Shown here one piece after another: positions 35,099 to 43,663 of a stretch of DNA of 64,000 nt. The position numbers and the translations under genes are program-made. Source of the DNA: FEN-1297 sp963843605 (lineage in GTDB: Bacteria; Bacteroidota; Ignavibacteria; Ignavibacteriales; Ignavibacteriaceae); the NCBI GenBank assembly GCA_963843605.1, contig CAWJLA010000010.1:1-64000 (forward strand). Reading direction: 5' to 3'. Position 1 is the stretch's first letter; each line of letters opens with the position of its first letter. Below the pieces are notes generated by a model, which had not been told where the DNA came from, searched no databases, and saw nothing but the letters and a program-made list of their open reading frames with translations.

Positions 35099-35695
35099 AT
35101 GGAAAGTGAGTATAAAGAATATCTTAGATCCAAAACCAGAGATGAACTTTTGGAAATAATAAGATCGATTGACAAGGAAAAATTTCCCGACCGCTATAAT
35201 ATGGTTCTTGAAGTATTAGATGAATCAATTTCTGCACAAATTAATGGGAACCAACCGTTTGACCGGGAATACGCGAATGTTTTAACCAGATTCGGTGCAA
35301 TAGTTATAGACGGTTTATTATCATTTCTCTTTTATATACCCGTACTGGTTACCCTCAATATGTTAAAAAGAGGAGGGGATTTTTCGGTAATTGCAATTAT
35401 TTCCGGTATCTCTTTAATAAGTATGTTTGTCTTCGGAATCTGGAATTCAATAGTCCGTATGGGAAAAACAGGGCAGTCTCTGGGAAGAAAACTTTTAAAT
35501 ATAGCTGTACTTAATGAAAACGGAATGCCGATTGGAATTGGCAGCGCGGCTCTCAGAGAAATAATAGGCCGTTTCGTATCCGGACTTTTCTGTTATATTG
35601 GTTATTTAAATGCTTTCTGGGATAAGAAGAAGCAGATGTGGCATGATAAAATGGCTAATTGCTATGTATACTATGTAGATGAGAATTTTTCGTAA
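35099..35695 (+). CDS. RDD-family membrane protein
   Basis: An N-terminal charged helix pair (EYLRSKTRDELLEIIRSIDK) precedes an RDD domain with ANVLTRFGAIVIDGLLSFLF (Arg and Asp in the first helix), FGIWNSIVRMGKTGQSLGRK and a second Arg/Asp end KKKQMWHDKMANCYVYYV. RDD proteins are presumed transporters or membrane organisers; some act as sodium/proton antiporters. AAGGGG lies five bases before the ATG at 35099; an in-frame GTG two codons upstream is less likely. Last gene of the CPBP-DUF2752-RDD group. Confidence 0.87.
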   Translation: MESEYKEYLRSKTRDELLEIIRSIDKEKFPDRYNMVLEVLDESISAQINGNQPFDREYANVLTRFGAIVIDGLLSFLFYIPVLVTLNMLKRGGDFSVIAIISGISLISMFVFGIWNSIVRMGKTGQSLGRKLLNIAVLNENGMPIGIGSAALREIIGRFVSGLFCYIGYLNAFWDKKKQMWHDKMANCYVYYVDENFS

Positions 35696-35771
35696 AATCT
35701 TAAATGCAATATTGATCTAAGCCGGAATTATTTGCGGACTTAAGAGAGTCGAAGTGCAAAGATTTGGCTGA

Positions 35772-35812
35772 CGGTTTTTCACACCAAATATTTAGGCGGT
35801 CAACTTGGGTTA
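35772..35812. repeat. dispersed 40-base repeat, copy 2
   Basis: See copy 1 at 32857-32902. The shared core is ACACCAAATATTTAGG versus GCACCAAAAACATTTAGG plus CAACTT/TAACTT. Confidence 0.5.
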
Positions 35813-35946
35813 ATAATAAATTAAATTTAGAAATTTAAATCACAAGAATAAAATTAGCCGTATATCCGTTTCTTCTTACGGGAGACAGTAAGATTACTTT
35901 TAGAACTTGATAGCAAATTAAATAAGTCTAAAGTAATGAGGCATTT

Positions 35947-36561
35947 ATGTCATACACAATTATAGTAATTATTTTGTTTTCAGTTACTCTGTTAGTTTCC
36001 GCCGCCTTTTATTACTTTGTTATGATTATTAATTCTTTGCCTAAATATGTACCTGTTGCTATATTGTCGTCCGCACTGTTCGTTTATTTATTATTAATAA
36101 TACTAGCTCCGGGAAATATTATTTCCGGTAATCTTGTTCTGCTGATTGCAGCAAGCGCCTTAAGTGTTTCAGCCGGAAACCTGCTGAAAACATATCCGGC
36201 TATTATTGCTTTTATTGTGGCCGCAACTTTAGCCGATATTATTTCATTCGAATATTGGCCGGCGCATCAGATTGTAGATGCCGCAAGGGCAAGCGGATGG
36301 GGACATGCGCCTTTAATAAATTTTATGTCGATTTCGTTTGTTATGAATGACAGAATTATACCGGTTGTAGGAGCCGGTGATTTTTTCATACTAGGCGTAT
36401 TTTTTATTGTTCTCGCCCAAATAAATGCTTCTAAATTATTACAATTCTTTCTTCCCGTTTCCGGGTTAGTTCTTGCGCTGACAATCGGAATATTGACCGG
36501 CGCCTTATTCGCAATTCCTCTTATGTCGTTCCCGGTGCTTATTTATCTGATCGGTAAGTAA
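35947..36561 (+). CDS. polytopic membrane protein with a GxGD motif (possible presenilin/SPP-like aspartyl protease)
   Basis: 204 residues, six to seven hydrophobic helices, no signal peptide. Residues 142-145 read GAGD within PVVGAGDFFILGVFF. This has the form of the GxGD active site of presenilin and signal-peptide-peptidase proteases, including their small prokaryotic relatives. Asp97 in TLADIISFEYW, in an earlier helix, could be the first catalytic Asp. A clear C-terminal PAL motif is not seen; LMSFPVLIYL occupies its place. The assignment is an inference from one motif and topology; a plain unknown membrane protein is the alternative. It is the last gene before the injection-system operon, 197 bases upstream. 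Confidence 0.6.
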   Translation: MSYTIIVIILFSVTLLVSAAFYYFVMIINSLPKYVPVAILSSALFVYLLLIILAPGNIISGNLVLLIAASALSVSAGNLLKTYPAIIAFIVAATLADIISFEYWPAHQIVDAARASGWGHAPLINFMSISFVMNDRIIPVVGAGDFFILGVFFIVLAQINASKLLQFFLPVSGLVLALTIGILTGALFAIPLMSFPVLIYLIGK

Positions 36562-36660
36562 ATAATAAGAAGTATTTGAATGACATATATAAATACTTTT
36601 ATTTGTTAAAATCATAACTACAGAATATGCTAGTTGAAAATTTTACATTTTATTTTTTTC

Positions 36661-36689
36661 TTGACAAGACATAATTATTTAATTATGTT
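36661..36689 (+). promoter_or_regulatory. promoter with overlapping inverted repeat upstream of the injection-system operon
   Basis: TTGACA (36661-36666) and TATGTT (36684-36689) are spaced by exactly 17 bases. The inverted repeat ACATAATTA (36669-36677) and TAATTATGT (36680-36688), spaced by two T, is perfect and fills the spacer and the -10 box. A dimeric regulator bound there would block or compete with RNA polymerase. The first gene starts at 36759. Position and symmetry are seen; the regulatory role is inferred. The box type is the housekeeping sigma-70 type rather than the Bacteroidota TAnnTTTG type. Confidence 0.55.
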
Positions 36690-36758
36690 CTACCATATCT
36701 CTTCTAGGCGGCAACTACTCCAATTTAAAGTTTATTTCTAATAATTCTTATTCCCCAA

Positions 36759-37325
36759 ATGATCGATAAGTGTCTCGAGACCTTAAAAAAGGCATTAAAG
36801 GATTATTTAATCCTATTGCCGGAATTAAATATCACCAGCGGCGATGTTGTTTCAATATGTCCGGTTGTTAAAAATGACGGCTCAATTGCAGTACCCGAGA
36901 ACAATATCGGTATTACGCTTGTGAATGTTGAAGAAGAACGCGTCGGCAAAGCACAACAGCCGGTTTCAGTTTCCGGAGACGGACGTATTTCACTCGGAAA
37001 TCCTGAACTCAGACTAAATTTATATTTACTAATATCTGCAAATTTCCCGAATTACGATACCGGCATTCAGTTTCTTTCCGCGGCAGTTAGGTGCTTTCAA
37101 TCCAACAACGTTTTTACAAACGAAAATACTCCGGATATGGACAGTTCTTTAAAAAAACTTATTGTAGAACTGTTTACTCTAAATTTTGAACAGCAGAATC
37201 ATCTGTGGGGTTCGCTTGGAGCAAAATATTTACCATCGGTAATTTATAAAGTAAGACTGGTTACTATTCAAGAAGGACAGAAAAAGGTAGAATATCCTCC
37301 GATCACGGGATTTAATGTTAAATAG
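36759..37325 (+). CDS. eCIS tail terminator / cap protein (Pvc16/Afp16-like, DUF4255)
   Basis: 188 residues of the DUF4255 family: MIDKCLETLKKALKDYLILL, then SGDVVSICPV, GITLVNVEEERVGKAQQP and LYLLISANFPNYDTGIQFLS. In Afp and PVC particles this hexameric protein closes the distal end of sheath and tube and fixes tail length together with the tape measure. It opens the cluster, as in many Bacteroidota eCIS loci. No Shine-Dalgarno site is visible. The unknown gene follows 11 bases later. Confidence 0.92.
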   Translation: MIDKCLETLKKALKDYLILLPELNITSGDVVSICPVVKNDGSIAVPENNIGITLVNVEEERVGKAQQPVSVSGDGRISLGNPELRLNLYLLISANFPNYDTGIQFLSAAVRCFQSNNVFTNENTPDMDSSLKKLIVELFTLNFEQQNHLWGSLGAKYLPSVIYKVRLVTIQEGQKKVEYPPITGFNVK

Positions 37326-37336
37326 ATAAGTTATTT

Positions 37337-38413
37337 ATGAATGTATTATTTAACAGGCTTCTGAGCACAGTAGTAAGTCATGATTATTATTCGGAAGGGA
37401 TAACAGGCGATTTTGATATAATGCCTTCTCCCGGATGCAGCGCCGTACTGAATAATTACGGTCTGCTCTTCAGGAGGGCTAAAACAGGCTTTACGGTTTT
37501 ATATATGACGGAAGCCGGGTCATCAAATACTCCTGTAAAAAAAATAAATAATGATATTAAATTTTCGTTCTATCTCAAATTAAAGAACAGATTACTTCCT
37601 AATTTTTCAGACATTCCTCTTGATAACGCTACTAAAAGTATTTTCTATTTTACAAACAGAAATAATAATATTCAGAATTCCGAGCTTCTGCTTTCGGCAG
37701 GCACATCTGATCAATATGTCTCTGATATTGATAGAGTAGCGTTAAAGCCGAAGAGTTTCTTATATACTCAGACTTACCCAAATGCAACTGCCGCAGTTTC
37801 CGTTGCGGGTATAGACGGAAACGAAGTGCTTAATGATTCCGTCAATTCGATTAAAGGGACAATAAACTATAATGTTGATCTTTCCGGTTATCAGCCGGGT
37901 ATTTATAAATTAAAGGTAGACGGAGCCGTTAAACTTAATTTTTATGCCGACGATGCGGCCGATCGGGAAAATATATTTGGTATAATAGAAATATTTAATG
38001 ATGCGGCGGTGCCTTTAGGCTACAGGATGACCGATGCTTCCGGGAATATTGCAGAAAAAAAATATTCCGTCAACTTCGCAAGCAGGAAAACATTTTGGAA
38101 ATATTTTATTGTACTTAAATACAGAAATTCCGTAAATCCCGCCGATCTTTCGCTTACATATCCGGATGCTACGAATAACTTTACGAAACAAACTCAAATA
38201 ACACTGTCTGACGGAAATCCCGCGATTCCGTTCATTTCCGATCAGCTTATCCCGATGAAGGAAAAAGGAATTAAGGGAATTAAGCTCGAGAAAACAAACG
38301 GGGGAGGAAGCGGACTTTTTGAAATTGATAATTTACCCAATGCTTCGATTGAACATTTAAGTCCTGATCCTGTTGCCGGCAAGGTTTATTCTGAAATATT
38401 TATTTATATATAA
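37337..38413 (+). CDS. unknown protein encoded between eCIS cap and sheath
   Basis: 358 residues, no signal peptide and no membrane helix. It is predicted mostly beta, with strand-rich stretches (IKFSFYLKLKNRLLPNFSD, INYNVDLSGYQPGIYKLKVD, AEKKYSVNFASRKTFWKYFI). The middle resembles an Ig-like fold, but no family is recognised. The neighbours, the same strand and the 11- and 23-base gaps to the cap and sheath genes tie it to particle assembly. Proteins at this position occur in Bacteroidota-type loci without known role. It may be a sheath-collar or cap accessory protein. Confidence 0.75.
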   Translation: MNVLFNRLLSTVVSHDYYSEGITGDFDIMPSPGCSAVLNNYGLLFRRAKTGFTVLYMTEAGSSNTPVKKINNDIKFSFYLKLKNRLLPNFSDIPLDNATKSIFYFTNRNNNIQNSELLLSAGTSDQYVSDIDRVALKPKSFLYTQTYPNATAAVSVAGIDGNEVLNDSVNSIKGTINYNVDLSGYQPGIYKLKVDGAVKLNFYADDAADRENIFGIIEIFNDAAVPLGYRMTDASGNIAEKKYSVNFASRKTFWKYFIVLKYRNSVNPADLSLTYPDATNNFTKQTQITLSDGNPAIPFISDQLIPMKEKGIKGIKLEKTNGGGSGLFEIDNLPNASIEHLSPDPVAGKVYSEIFIYI

Positions 38414-38436
38414 CTTAATAAATAGGAGAAAACATT

Positions 38437-39840
38437 ATGGCTACATACAAGACTCCGGATGTGTACATTGAAGAGATCTCCTTGTTCCCGCCTTCGGTTG
38501 CGGAAGTTGAAACCGCAATACCTGCCTTTATAGGCTATACAGAAACCGCAAAAAAACTGAAGGATGATGATCTCAATTTAGTTCCTACACGAATCAGTTC
38601 TTTAGTGGAGTACGAACAATATTTCGGCAAGGCAGTATCCGCCACTTACGAATTGAGCATTGTGGAAAATACTGACGACAACACTTATGCTATTACGGTA
38701 AACAACACTACTGCACCACCGCTGTTCAGAATGTATTACGGCATGAAGCTCTTCTTTGCAAACGGCGGCGGACCGTGTTACATAGTTTCGGTCGGAAAGA
38801 TTTCCGGCGGGAATGTATTGAAAGGCGACAATTCAACCGGACTGCTGGGCGGTCTTGCTCAAATTGAAAAAGAAGATGAGCCGACAATTCTGGTTTTCCC
38901 GGATGCCGTTGAACTTAGCTCGGCGGATTTTTATTCAGTAATGAATGAGGCACTGGCCCAATGCAATAAACTTCAGGACCGCGTAGCGGTTATTGATGTG
39001 CACAATCAGGATACCGGTACTTTCCGTAATACTATCAGAAGCGATACCGACTTCGTGAAATACGGTGCCGCATATTATCCGAATCTGGATACTTCGATAA
39101 ACTATTTATATACCGAAGACAAAGTTAAAATAACATCTCACCTGGATCAGAACGGCGGAGCTCCGGCGGACGATCTGACGAATAAAACGCTTGACCAGGT
39201 GAAAGCAAGTAAGAATGCATTGTATAATCAGATAATAACCGAACTGAATAAATCTTATGTAACACTTCCGCCGAGCCCTGCTATTGCCGGGGTTTATGCA
39301 AGGGTTGATAACGACAGAGGCGTATGGAAAGCCCCCGCTAATGTTTCGCTCATAAATGTAATTAAACCTTCTATTAAAATTACTTCGGATGATCAGAAGG
39401 ATCTTAATATTGACGTTACCGGCGGCAAATCCATAAATGCCATACGCGCATTTACAGGAAAAGGAACTCTTGTCTGGGGAGCCAGAACGCTGCTCGGCAA
39501 CAGTAACGAATGGCGCTATATATCGGTAAGAAGATTCTATAACATGGTTGAAGAATCCGTAAAGAAATCAACTTATTGGGCGGTATTCGAGCCGAACGAT
39601 GCGAATACCTGGATTAAAGTTAAATCGATGATTGAAAATTATCTTAACCAGAAATGGAGAGACGGAGCCCTTGCCGGCGCAAAACCGGACGATGCTTATT
39701 TTGTGAATGTCGGTTTGGGCATTACGATGACCGCGCAGGATATACTGAACGGCATAATGAATATTGAGATAGGTATGGCTGTGGTAAGACCTGCCGAGTT
39801 TATTGTACTTAAATTCTCTCACAAGATGCAGACTTCATAA
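38437..39840 (+). CDS. contractile tail sheath protein (Pvc2/Afp2-like)
   Basis: 467 residues with the hallmark sheath start TYKTPDVYIEEISLFPPSVA and AIPAFIGYTETAKK, a variable surface domain (about 130-270), and the conserved C-terminal sheath core: KSINAIRAFTGKGTLVWGAR, YISVRRFYNMVEESVKKSTY, VFEPNDANTWIKVKSMIENY, ending KFSHKM. Sheath subunits form the contracting outer cylinder whose N- and C-terminal arms interlock. Only one sheath gene is present, whereas Afp and PVC carry three. AGGAG lies 8 bases before the ATG. Confidence 0.95.
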   Translation: MATYKTPDVYIEEISLFPPSVAEVETAIPAFIGYTETAKKLKDDDLNLVPTRISSLVEYEQYFGKAVSATYELSIVENTDDNTYAITVNNTTAPPLFRMYYGMKLFFANGGGPCYIVSVGKISGGNVLKGDNSTGLLGGLAQIEKEDEPTILVFPDAVELSSADFYSVMNEALAQCNKLQDRVAVIDVHNQDTGTFRNTIRSDTDFVKYGAAYYPNLDTSINYLYTEDKVKITSHLDQNGGAPADDLTNKTLDQVKASKNALYNQIITELNKSYVTLPPSPAIAGVYARVDNDRGVWKAPANVSLINVIKPSIKITSDDQKDLNIDVTGGKSINAIRAFTGKGTLVWGARTLLGNSNEWRYISVRRFYNMVEESVKKSTYWAVFEPNDANTWIKVKSMIENYLNQKWRDGALAGAKPDDAYFVNVGLGITMTAQDILNGIMNIEIGMAVVRPAEFIVLKFSHKMQTS

Positions 39841-39889
39841 ACGGTTAATAAACAGTTTTTAATTGAAAATAATTTAACGGAGTTTTAAA

Positions 39890-40321
39890 ATGGCTGACTA
39901 TCCATTACCAGTATTTCATTTCCAGGTAAAATGGCACGGCGATTCGCTGGCCTTTGCCGAAGTAGCCGGGTTAAATACGGAGATACAGGTTATCGAATAT
40001 CGCGACGGTGCTAATAAAGATTATTCGGCCCAGAAAATGCCGGGTATACCTAAGCACGGCAATATTACGCTGAAACGCGGAATCGTTCCTAAAGACAATC
40101 AATTCTTCGAATGGCTCAATACAACTAAATTAAATAAGGTTGAAAGAGCCGATATTATTATAAGTCTGCTTAACGAAAATCATGATCCGGTTATGACCTG
40201 GAAAGCCATAAATGCATTCCCCGTTAAGATCGAAGGTCCCGGCCTGAAAGCCACCGGCAACGAAGTTGCCATCGAATCAATTGAAATTGCGCATGAAGGC
40301 TTAACCATAGAAAACGGATAG
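39890..40321 (+). CDS. inner tube protein 1 (Hcp-like; Pvc1/Afp1-like)
   Basis: 143 residues of the T4-gp19/DUF2760-like tail-tube family: MADYPLPVFHFQVKWHGDSL, FAEVAGLNTEIQVIEYRDG, KMPGIPKHGNITLKRGI and VAIESIEIAHEGLTI. Hexameric rings stack inside the sheath and carry cargo in their lumen. A 49-base gap with AACGGAG before the ATG separates it from the sheath. The similar gene 3 bases downstream is a second, baseplate-adaptor-type tube protein. Confidence 0.93.
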   Translation: MADYPLPVFHFQVKWHGDSLAFAEVAGLNTEIQVIEYRDGANKDYSAQKMPGIPKHGNITLKRGIVPKDNQFFEWLNTTKLNKVERADIIISLLNENHDPVMTWKAINAFPVKIEGPGLKATGNEVAIESIEIAHEGLTIENG

Positions 40322-40324
40322 CAG

Positions 40325-40774
40325 ATGGATACTTATTATCCGCCGGTCGGTTTTCATTTTAAAGTTACGTTCGGTTTTCTTCCTCAGGACAGCAGCGATG
40401 TGAGATTCCAGGAAGTGTCCGGTTTAACATCGGAACTTGGAATTGAAGAAATTACCGAAGGCGGCGAGAACCGTTTTACCCACCGGCTTCCGGTTAGAGG
40501 TAAATACGGCAACCTTATTCTAAAGCGCGGACTGTTTACCGACTCACGGCTTATCGACTGGTGCCGGAATGCAATTGAGCATTTTGAGTTTCAGCCTACG
40601 GTTGTGAATGTAATACTGCTGAATGAAAATCATGAGCCGGTAGGCGATACGCTCAGCTTTTTAAATTCATATCCGGTAAAGTGGTCGGTTTCTGACTATA
40701 AAGCTCAGGAAAATTCAGTCGTTATCGAATCCATTGAGCTTGCGTATAATTATTTTACTCATGTTAAATTATGA
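40325..40774 (+). CDS. inner tube protein 2 / tube initiator (Pvc5/Afp5-like)
   Basis: 149 residues, a diverged paralog of the preceding tube protein: YPPVGFHFKVTFGFLPQDSS, FQEVSGLTSELGIEEITEGG, LKRGLFTDSRLIDWCRNAIE and VVIESIELAYNYF. In Afp/PVC the extra tube paralog seats the first ring on the spike and hub. The stop of tube 1 lies three bases before this ATG, so translation is probably coupled. Confidence 0.9.
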   Translation: MDTYYPPVGFHFKVTFGFLPQDSSDVRFQEVSGLTSELGIEEITEGGENRFTHRLPVRGKYGNLILKRGLFTDSRLIDWCRNAIEHFEFQPTVVNVILLNENHEPVGDTLSFLNSYPVKWSVSDYKAQENSVVIESIELAYNYFTHVKL

Positions 40775-40787
40775 CGGAGTATCATTT

Positions 40788-40949
40788 ATGCCAGTAGAAG
40801 TTTCGGAACTAGTAATAAAAGCAGTTGTGGACGACCAGCTATCTGCAGAAAAAAAGAAAACCGATGCCGGCAAGACAGATAAAGAAGAAATCATTACCGA
40901 ATGCGTAGAACAAATTTTGGAAATTCTGAAGAGGGAGAAGGAGAGGTGA
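40788..40949 (+). CDS. DUF5908 small eCIS-associated protein
   Basis: 53 residues: MPVEVSELVIKAVVDDQLSA and then a charged helix ending ECVEQILEILKREKER. The pattern M-P-V/I-E-I-x-E-L-x-I-K is that of DUF5908, a family found almost only in eCIS loci at this place between tube and LysM genes (known as Pvc6-type position). An ATG 54 bases upstream in the same frame overlaps the tube gene and is less likely. ACGGAG precedes the chosen ATG. Role unknown. Confidence 0.8.
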   Translation: MPVEVSELVIKAVVDDQLSAEKKKTDAGKTDKEEIITECVEQILEILKREKER

Positions 40950-41109
40950 AAGTTGGTGGTTGGTTGTTGGTGGTTGGTAGTTGGTAGTTAGTCATAGAGT
41001 TTCTATTTACTTTAAACCTTACGCCTTAAACCTTTTAATTTTCACCTTACACCCGATACCTCATACTTCCAATGAACCGGTGAATTACATAGAAAATTAG
41101 CGGGGATGC
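40950..41109. repeat. low-complexity GT-rich repeat and dispersed repeat inside the operon
   Basis: A GTTGG/TTGGT-rich stretch (about 40955-40990, irregular repeats of GGTTGGT and TAGTTGG) is followed by CTTTAAACCTTACGCCTTAAA and then ATACCTCATACTTCC, both of the style of dispersed intergenic repeats. A similar GTTGGTTGTTGGTTG run occurs at about 32655-32672. It is one of only two non-coding gaps over 100 bases between the particle genes. Confidence 0.55.
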
Positions 41110-41781
41110 ATGAGCGGCGAATTAAAGAAATTGAAAATAGAAGCTTATAAGGATCTTGAATATAATCATAAGGTTGATGAGTTCGAGGTTATGTTCAATC
41201 CTGCAACTTATAATCAGAAATATGAAGTCGAATACCAGGAAGCACAGGGACAGGGAACAACCGGAAGTACACAGAAGTTCGGGAAGATAAAACCGCAGGA
41301 ATACAATTTTGAATTTATTTTCGACGGAACGGGTGCTACCGGTATTCAGACGGACGTTTCGCAATTAATAGAAAAATTTCTGATCGTTTCCGGAAAAGAA
41401 AACGGTGAAATACACCGGCCTCATTATTTAAAAATAAGCTGGGGCTATTTGATTTCTAAATGCATACTCAAATCTGCCGACATTACTTATAACTTATTTA
41501 AACCCGACGGATACCCTCTCCGTGCAAAAGTGAATGCCGTCTTTGCGGAAAATATAGATGACGTACTCAGAACAGCGGAAGAGAATAAAAGTTCTCCCGA
41601 TCTGACCCATTACCGGACTATCGCTGCCGGAGATAACCTGCAATTAATGTCGTATAAAATTTACGGCGATCCGCAGTATTACATAGATCTTGCCGGACAG
41701 AACAATCTGACAAATTTTAGGAGAATAAAAACAGGAACGATTTTAAAATTTCCCCCAATAAAATCGGCTAAAACAAAATGA
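41110..41781 (+). CDS. LysM-domain baseplate hub adaptor (Pvc7/Afp7-like)
   Basis: 223 residues: an N-terminal domain (KLKIEAYKDLEYNHKVDEFEVMFNP ... GTTGSTQKFGKIKPQEYNFEFIF shown in parts) is followed by a C-terminal LysM module (HYRTIAAGDNLQLMSYKIYG, IDLAGQNNLTNFRRIKTGTIL). In Afp/PVC this protein joins the inner tube initiator and the spike. The last codons overlap the next start by four bases (ATGA), so translation is coupled to the spike gene. Confidence 0.9.
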   Translation: MSGELKKLKIEAYKDLEYNHKVDEFEVMFNPATYNQKYEVEYQEAQGQGTTGSTQKFGKIKPQEYNFEFIFDGTGATGIQTDVSQLIEKFLIVSGKENGEIHRPHYLKISWGYLISKCILKSADITYNLFKPDGYPLRAKVNAVFAENIDDVLRTAEENKSSPDLTHYRTIAAGDNLQLMSYKIYGDPQYYIDLAGQNNLTNFRRIKTGTILKFPPIKSAKTK

Positions 41782-43526
41782 ACGACGAAAGAGTAATACC
41801 AGCGCCTGCAACAACAGATCTGCCGACTATAAAAATAAAATCTAACGGCAGTGAAATAAGCAGCGAATATCATATAGTTTCAATAAACGTGACCAAAGCC
41901 GTTAACCGGATATCTGCCGCAAGAATTATAATACTTGACGGAAACGCTGCCAAAGAGGATTTCCAGGCCAGCAATACGGATCTGTTTGTTCCTGGCAAGG
42001 AAATAGAAATTTTCGCAGGATATCATTCGGATGATGAATTAATATTTAAAGGAATTATTCTTAGTCATTCTATTAAAGCCGGACAGAACAAATCTTCGTA
42101 CCTGCTAATTGAATGTAAAGATAAAGCCGCAAAGATGACTGCATCGAGAAAGAACAAATATTTTTATGATGTAAAAGACAATGAAATTATTGAAGAGTTA
42201 ATAAATATTCACGGTCTTGAAAACGAAGTAGAAGAAACCGGTGTGCAGCATAAAGAGATGGTTCAATATTACTGCACCGATTGGGACTTTATAGTATCGC
42301 GCGCTGAGGTAAACAATAAACTGGTATTTACGGATGGCGGTAAAATTACGGTTAAGAAACCGGATACCTCAGCCGAACCGGCTCTCTCTCTTGTCTACGG
42401 TTCTTCCATAATAGAATTTGAAGCCGGAATAGACGCAGGTAATCAGGTATCATCCGCGGCTTCCGAATCTTGGGATTATTCGAATCAAAGCATCGTTACG
42501 GAAGAAGGTGATGATCCTTCAATTACCGAAGCAGGAAATATCAATGCTTCTTCGCTTGCCGAAATATTGCCTACATCCGATCTAAAAATTAAACACGGCG
42601 GCAAAATTGACGATTCGGAATTAAAACAATGGGCAGACAGCAGGCTTCTGAGAAGCAGGCTTTCGAAAATAAGAGGACGTTTACGTTGCCAGGGGTTCGC
42701 CGGTATTAAGCCCGGCGACATGCTTAAGATTGACGGAGTGGGCGAACGTTTCAACGGAAAAGTATTGGTTACTGGGGTAAGAAACCAGGTCGATCTTAAA
42801 AACTGGGAAACAGATATTCAATTCGGATTGTCGCCGGAATGGTTTTCTCGATCAGATAATATTGTCGATACGCCAGCTGCAGGATTACTGCCGGCTGTTC
42901 AGGGACTGCAGATCGGAATAGTTACGCAGCTTGAGAATGATCCCGACGGGGAGGACAGAGTTCTTGTAAAGATGCCGATGGTCGATACGGAGGCAGAAGG
43001 TATTTGGGCCCGGGTGGCGGTATTGGATGCCGGCAAGAACAGAGGATCGTTTTTCAGGCCGGAAATAGGTGATGAAGTTGTACTCGGCTTTTTGAACGAT
43101 GATCCGCGCGACCCGGTAATTCTGGGAATGCTGAACAGCAGCGCAAAACCCGCTCCGATTACTGCAAGCGACGATAATCCGCAAAAAGGATTCGTAACCA
43201 GAAGCCAGATAAAATTAATATTTGACGACGATAAAAAAGTATTAACCGCGGAAACACCGAACGGAAATAAACTTATTTTAAGCGACGGACAGGGCAGTAT
43301 TACAATTGAGGATGAAAACGGAAATAAAATTTCAATGAGTTCTGAAGGAGTAAAAATTGAAAGTGCCAAAGATATAATTCTAAAAGCCGCCGGCGATGTT
43401 AAAACAGACGGAACCAATATTGAGGTAAAGGCAAATGCGAAATTTAAAGCTCAGGGTTCGGCCGGAGCTGAGGTCTCAAGCAGCGCAACCGCGGTGCTGA
43501 AGGGTTCTATAGTCCAGATCAATTGA
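41778..43526 (+). CDS. VgrG-like spike protein (Pvc8/Afp8-like)
   Basis: 582 residues: a gp27-like hub (about 1-370; FVPGKEIEIFAGYHSDDELIF and FRLRCQGFAGIKPG-type motifs), then a gp5-like OB-fold (about 375-450, VTQLENDPDGEDRVLVKMPM, IWARVAVLDAGKNRGSFFRP, GDEVVLGFLNDDPRDPVILG). The C-terminal beta-helix is rich in short strands (KLILSDGQGSITIEDENGNK, KDIILKAAGDVKTDGTNIEV). A trimer of this protein forms the piercing spike and carries the PAAR tip. Confidence 0.94.
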   Translation: MNDERVIPAPATTDLPTIKIKSNGSEISSEYHIVSINVTKAVNRISAARIIILDGNAAKEDFQASNTDLFVPGKEIEIFAGYHSDDELIFKGIILSHSIKAGQNKSSYLLIECKDKAAKMTASRKNKYFYDVKDNEIIEELINIHGLENEVEETGVQHKEMVQYYCTDWDFIVSRAEVNNKLVFTDGGKITVKKPDTSAEPALSLVYGSSIIEFEAGIDAGNQVSSAASESWDYSNQSIVTEEGDDPSITEAGNINASSLAEILPTSDLKIKHGGKIDDSELKQWADSRLLRSRLSKIRGRLRCQGFAGIKPGDMLKIDGVGERFNGKVLVTGVRNQVDLKNWETDIQFGLSPEWFSRSDNIVDTPAAGLLPAVQGLQIGIVTQLENDPDGEDRVLVKMPMVDTEAEGIWARVAVLDAGKNRGSFFRPEIGDEVVLGFLNDDPRDPVILGMLNSSAKPAPITASDDNPQKGFVTRSQIKLIFDDDKKVLTAETPNGNKLILSDGQGSITIEDENGNKISMSSEGVKIESAKDIILKAAGDVKTDGTNIEVKANAKFKAQGSAGAEVSSSATAVLKGSIVQIN

Positions 43527-43663
43527 CATTTTACTACTTCCGCTCTGCGCAGTGTGCATTGCGCCGGGCGCAAAGCGAAGGAAAAAATTTGAATATTTGT
43601 AATAAATAATTATGACTAAATCGATAAGTGCTATTCACTTGGCACAATAACCGGAGATTAAAA

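Noticed and set aside
40950..41000. GT-rich repeats that could be taken for a CRISPR or VNTR array
   Set aside because: Units are irregular, five to eight bases long and have no spacers; no cas gene is in the window.
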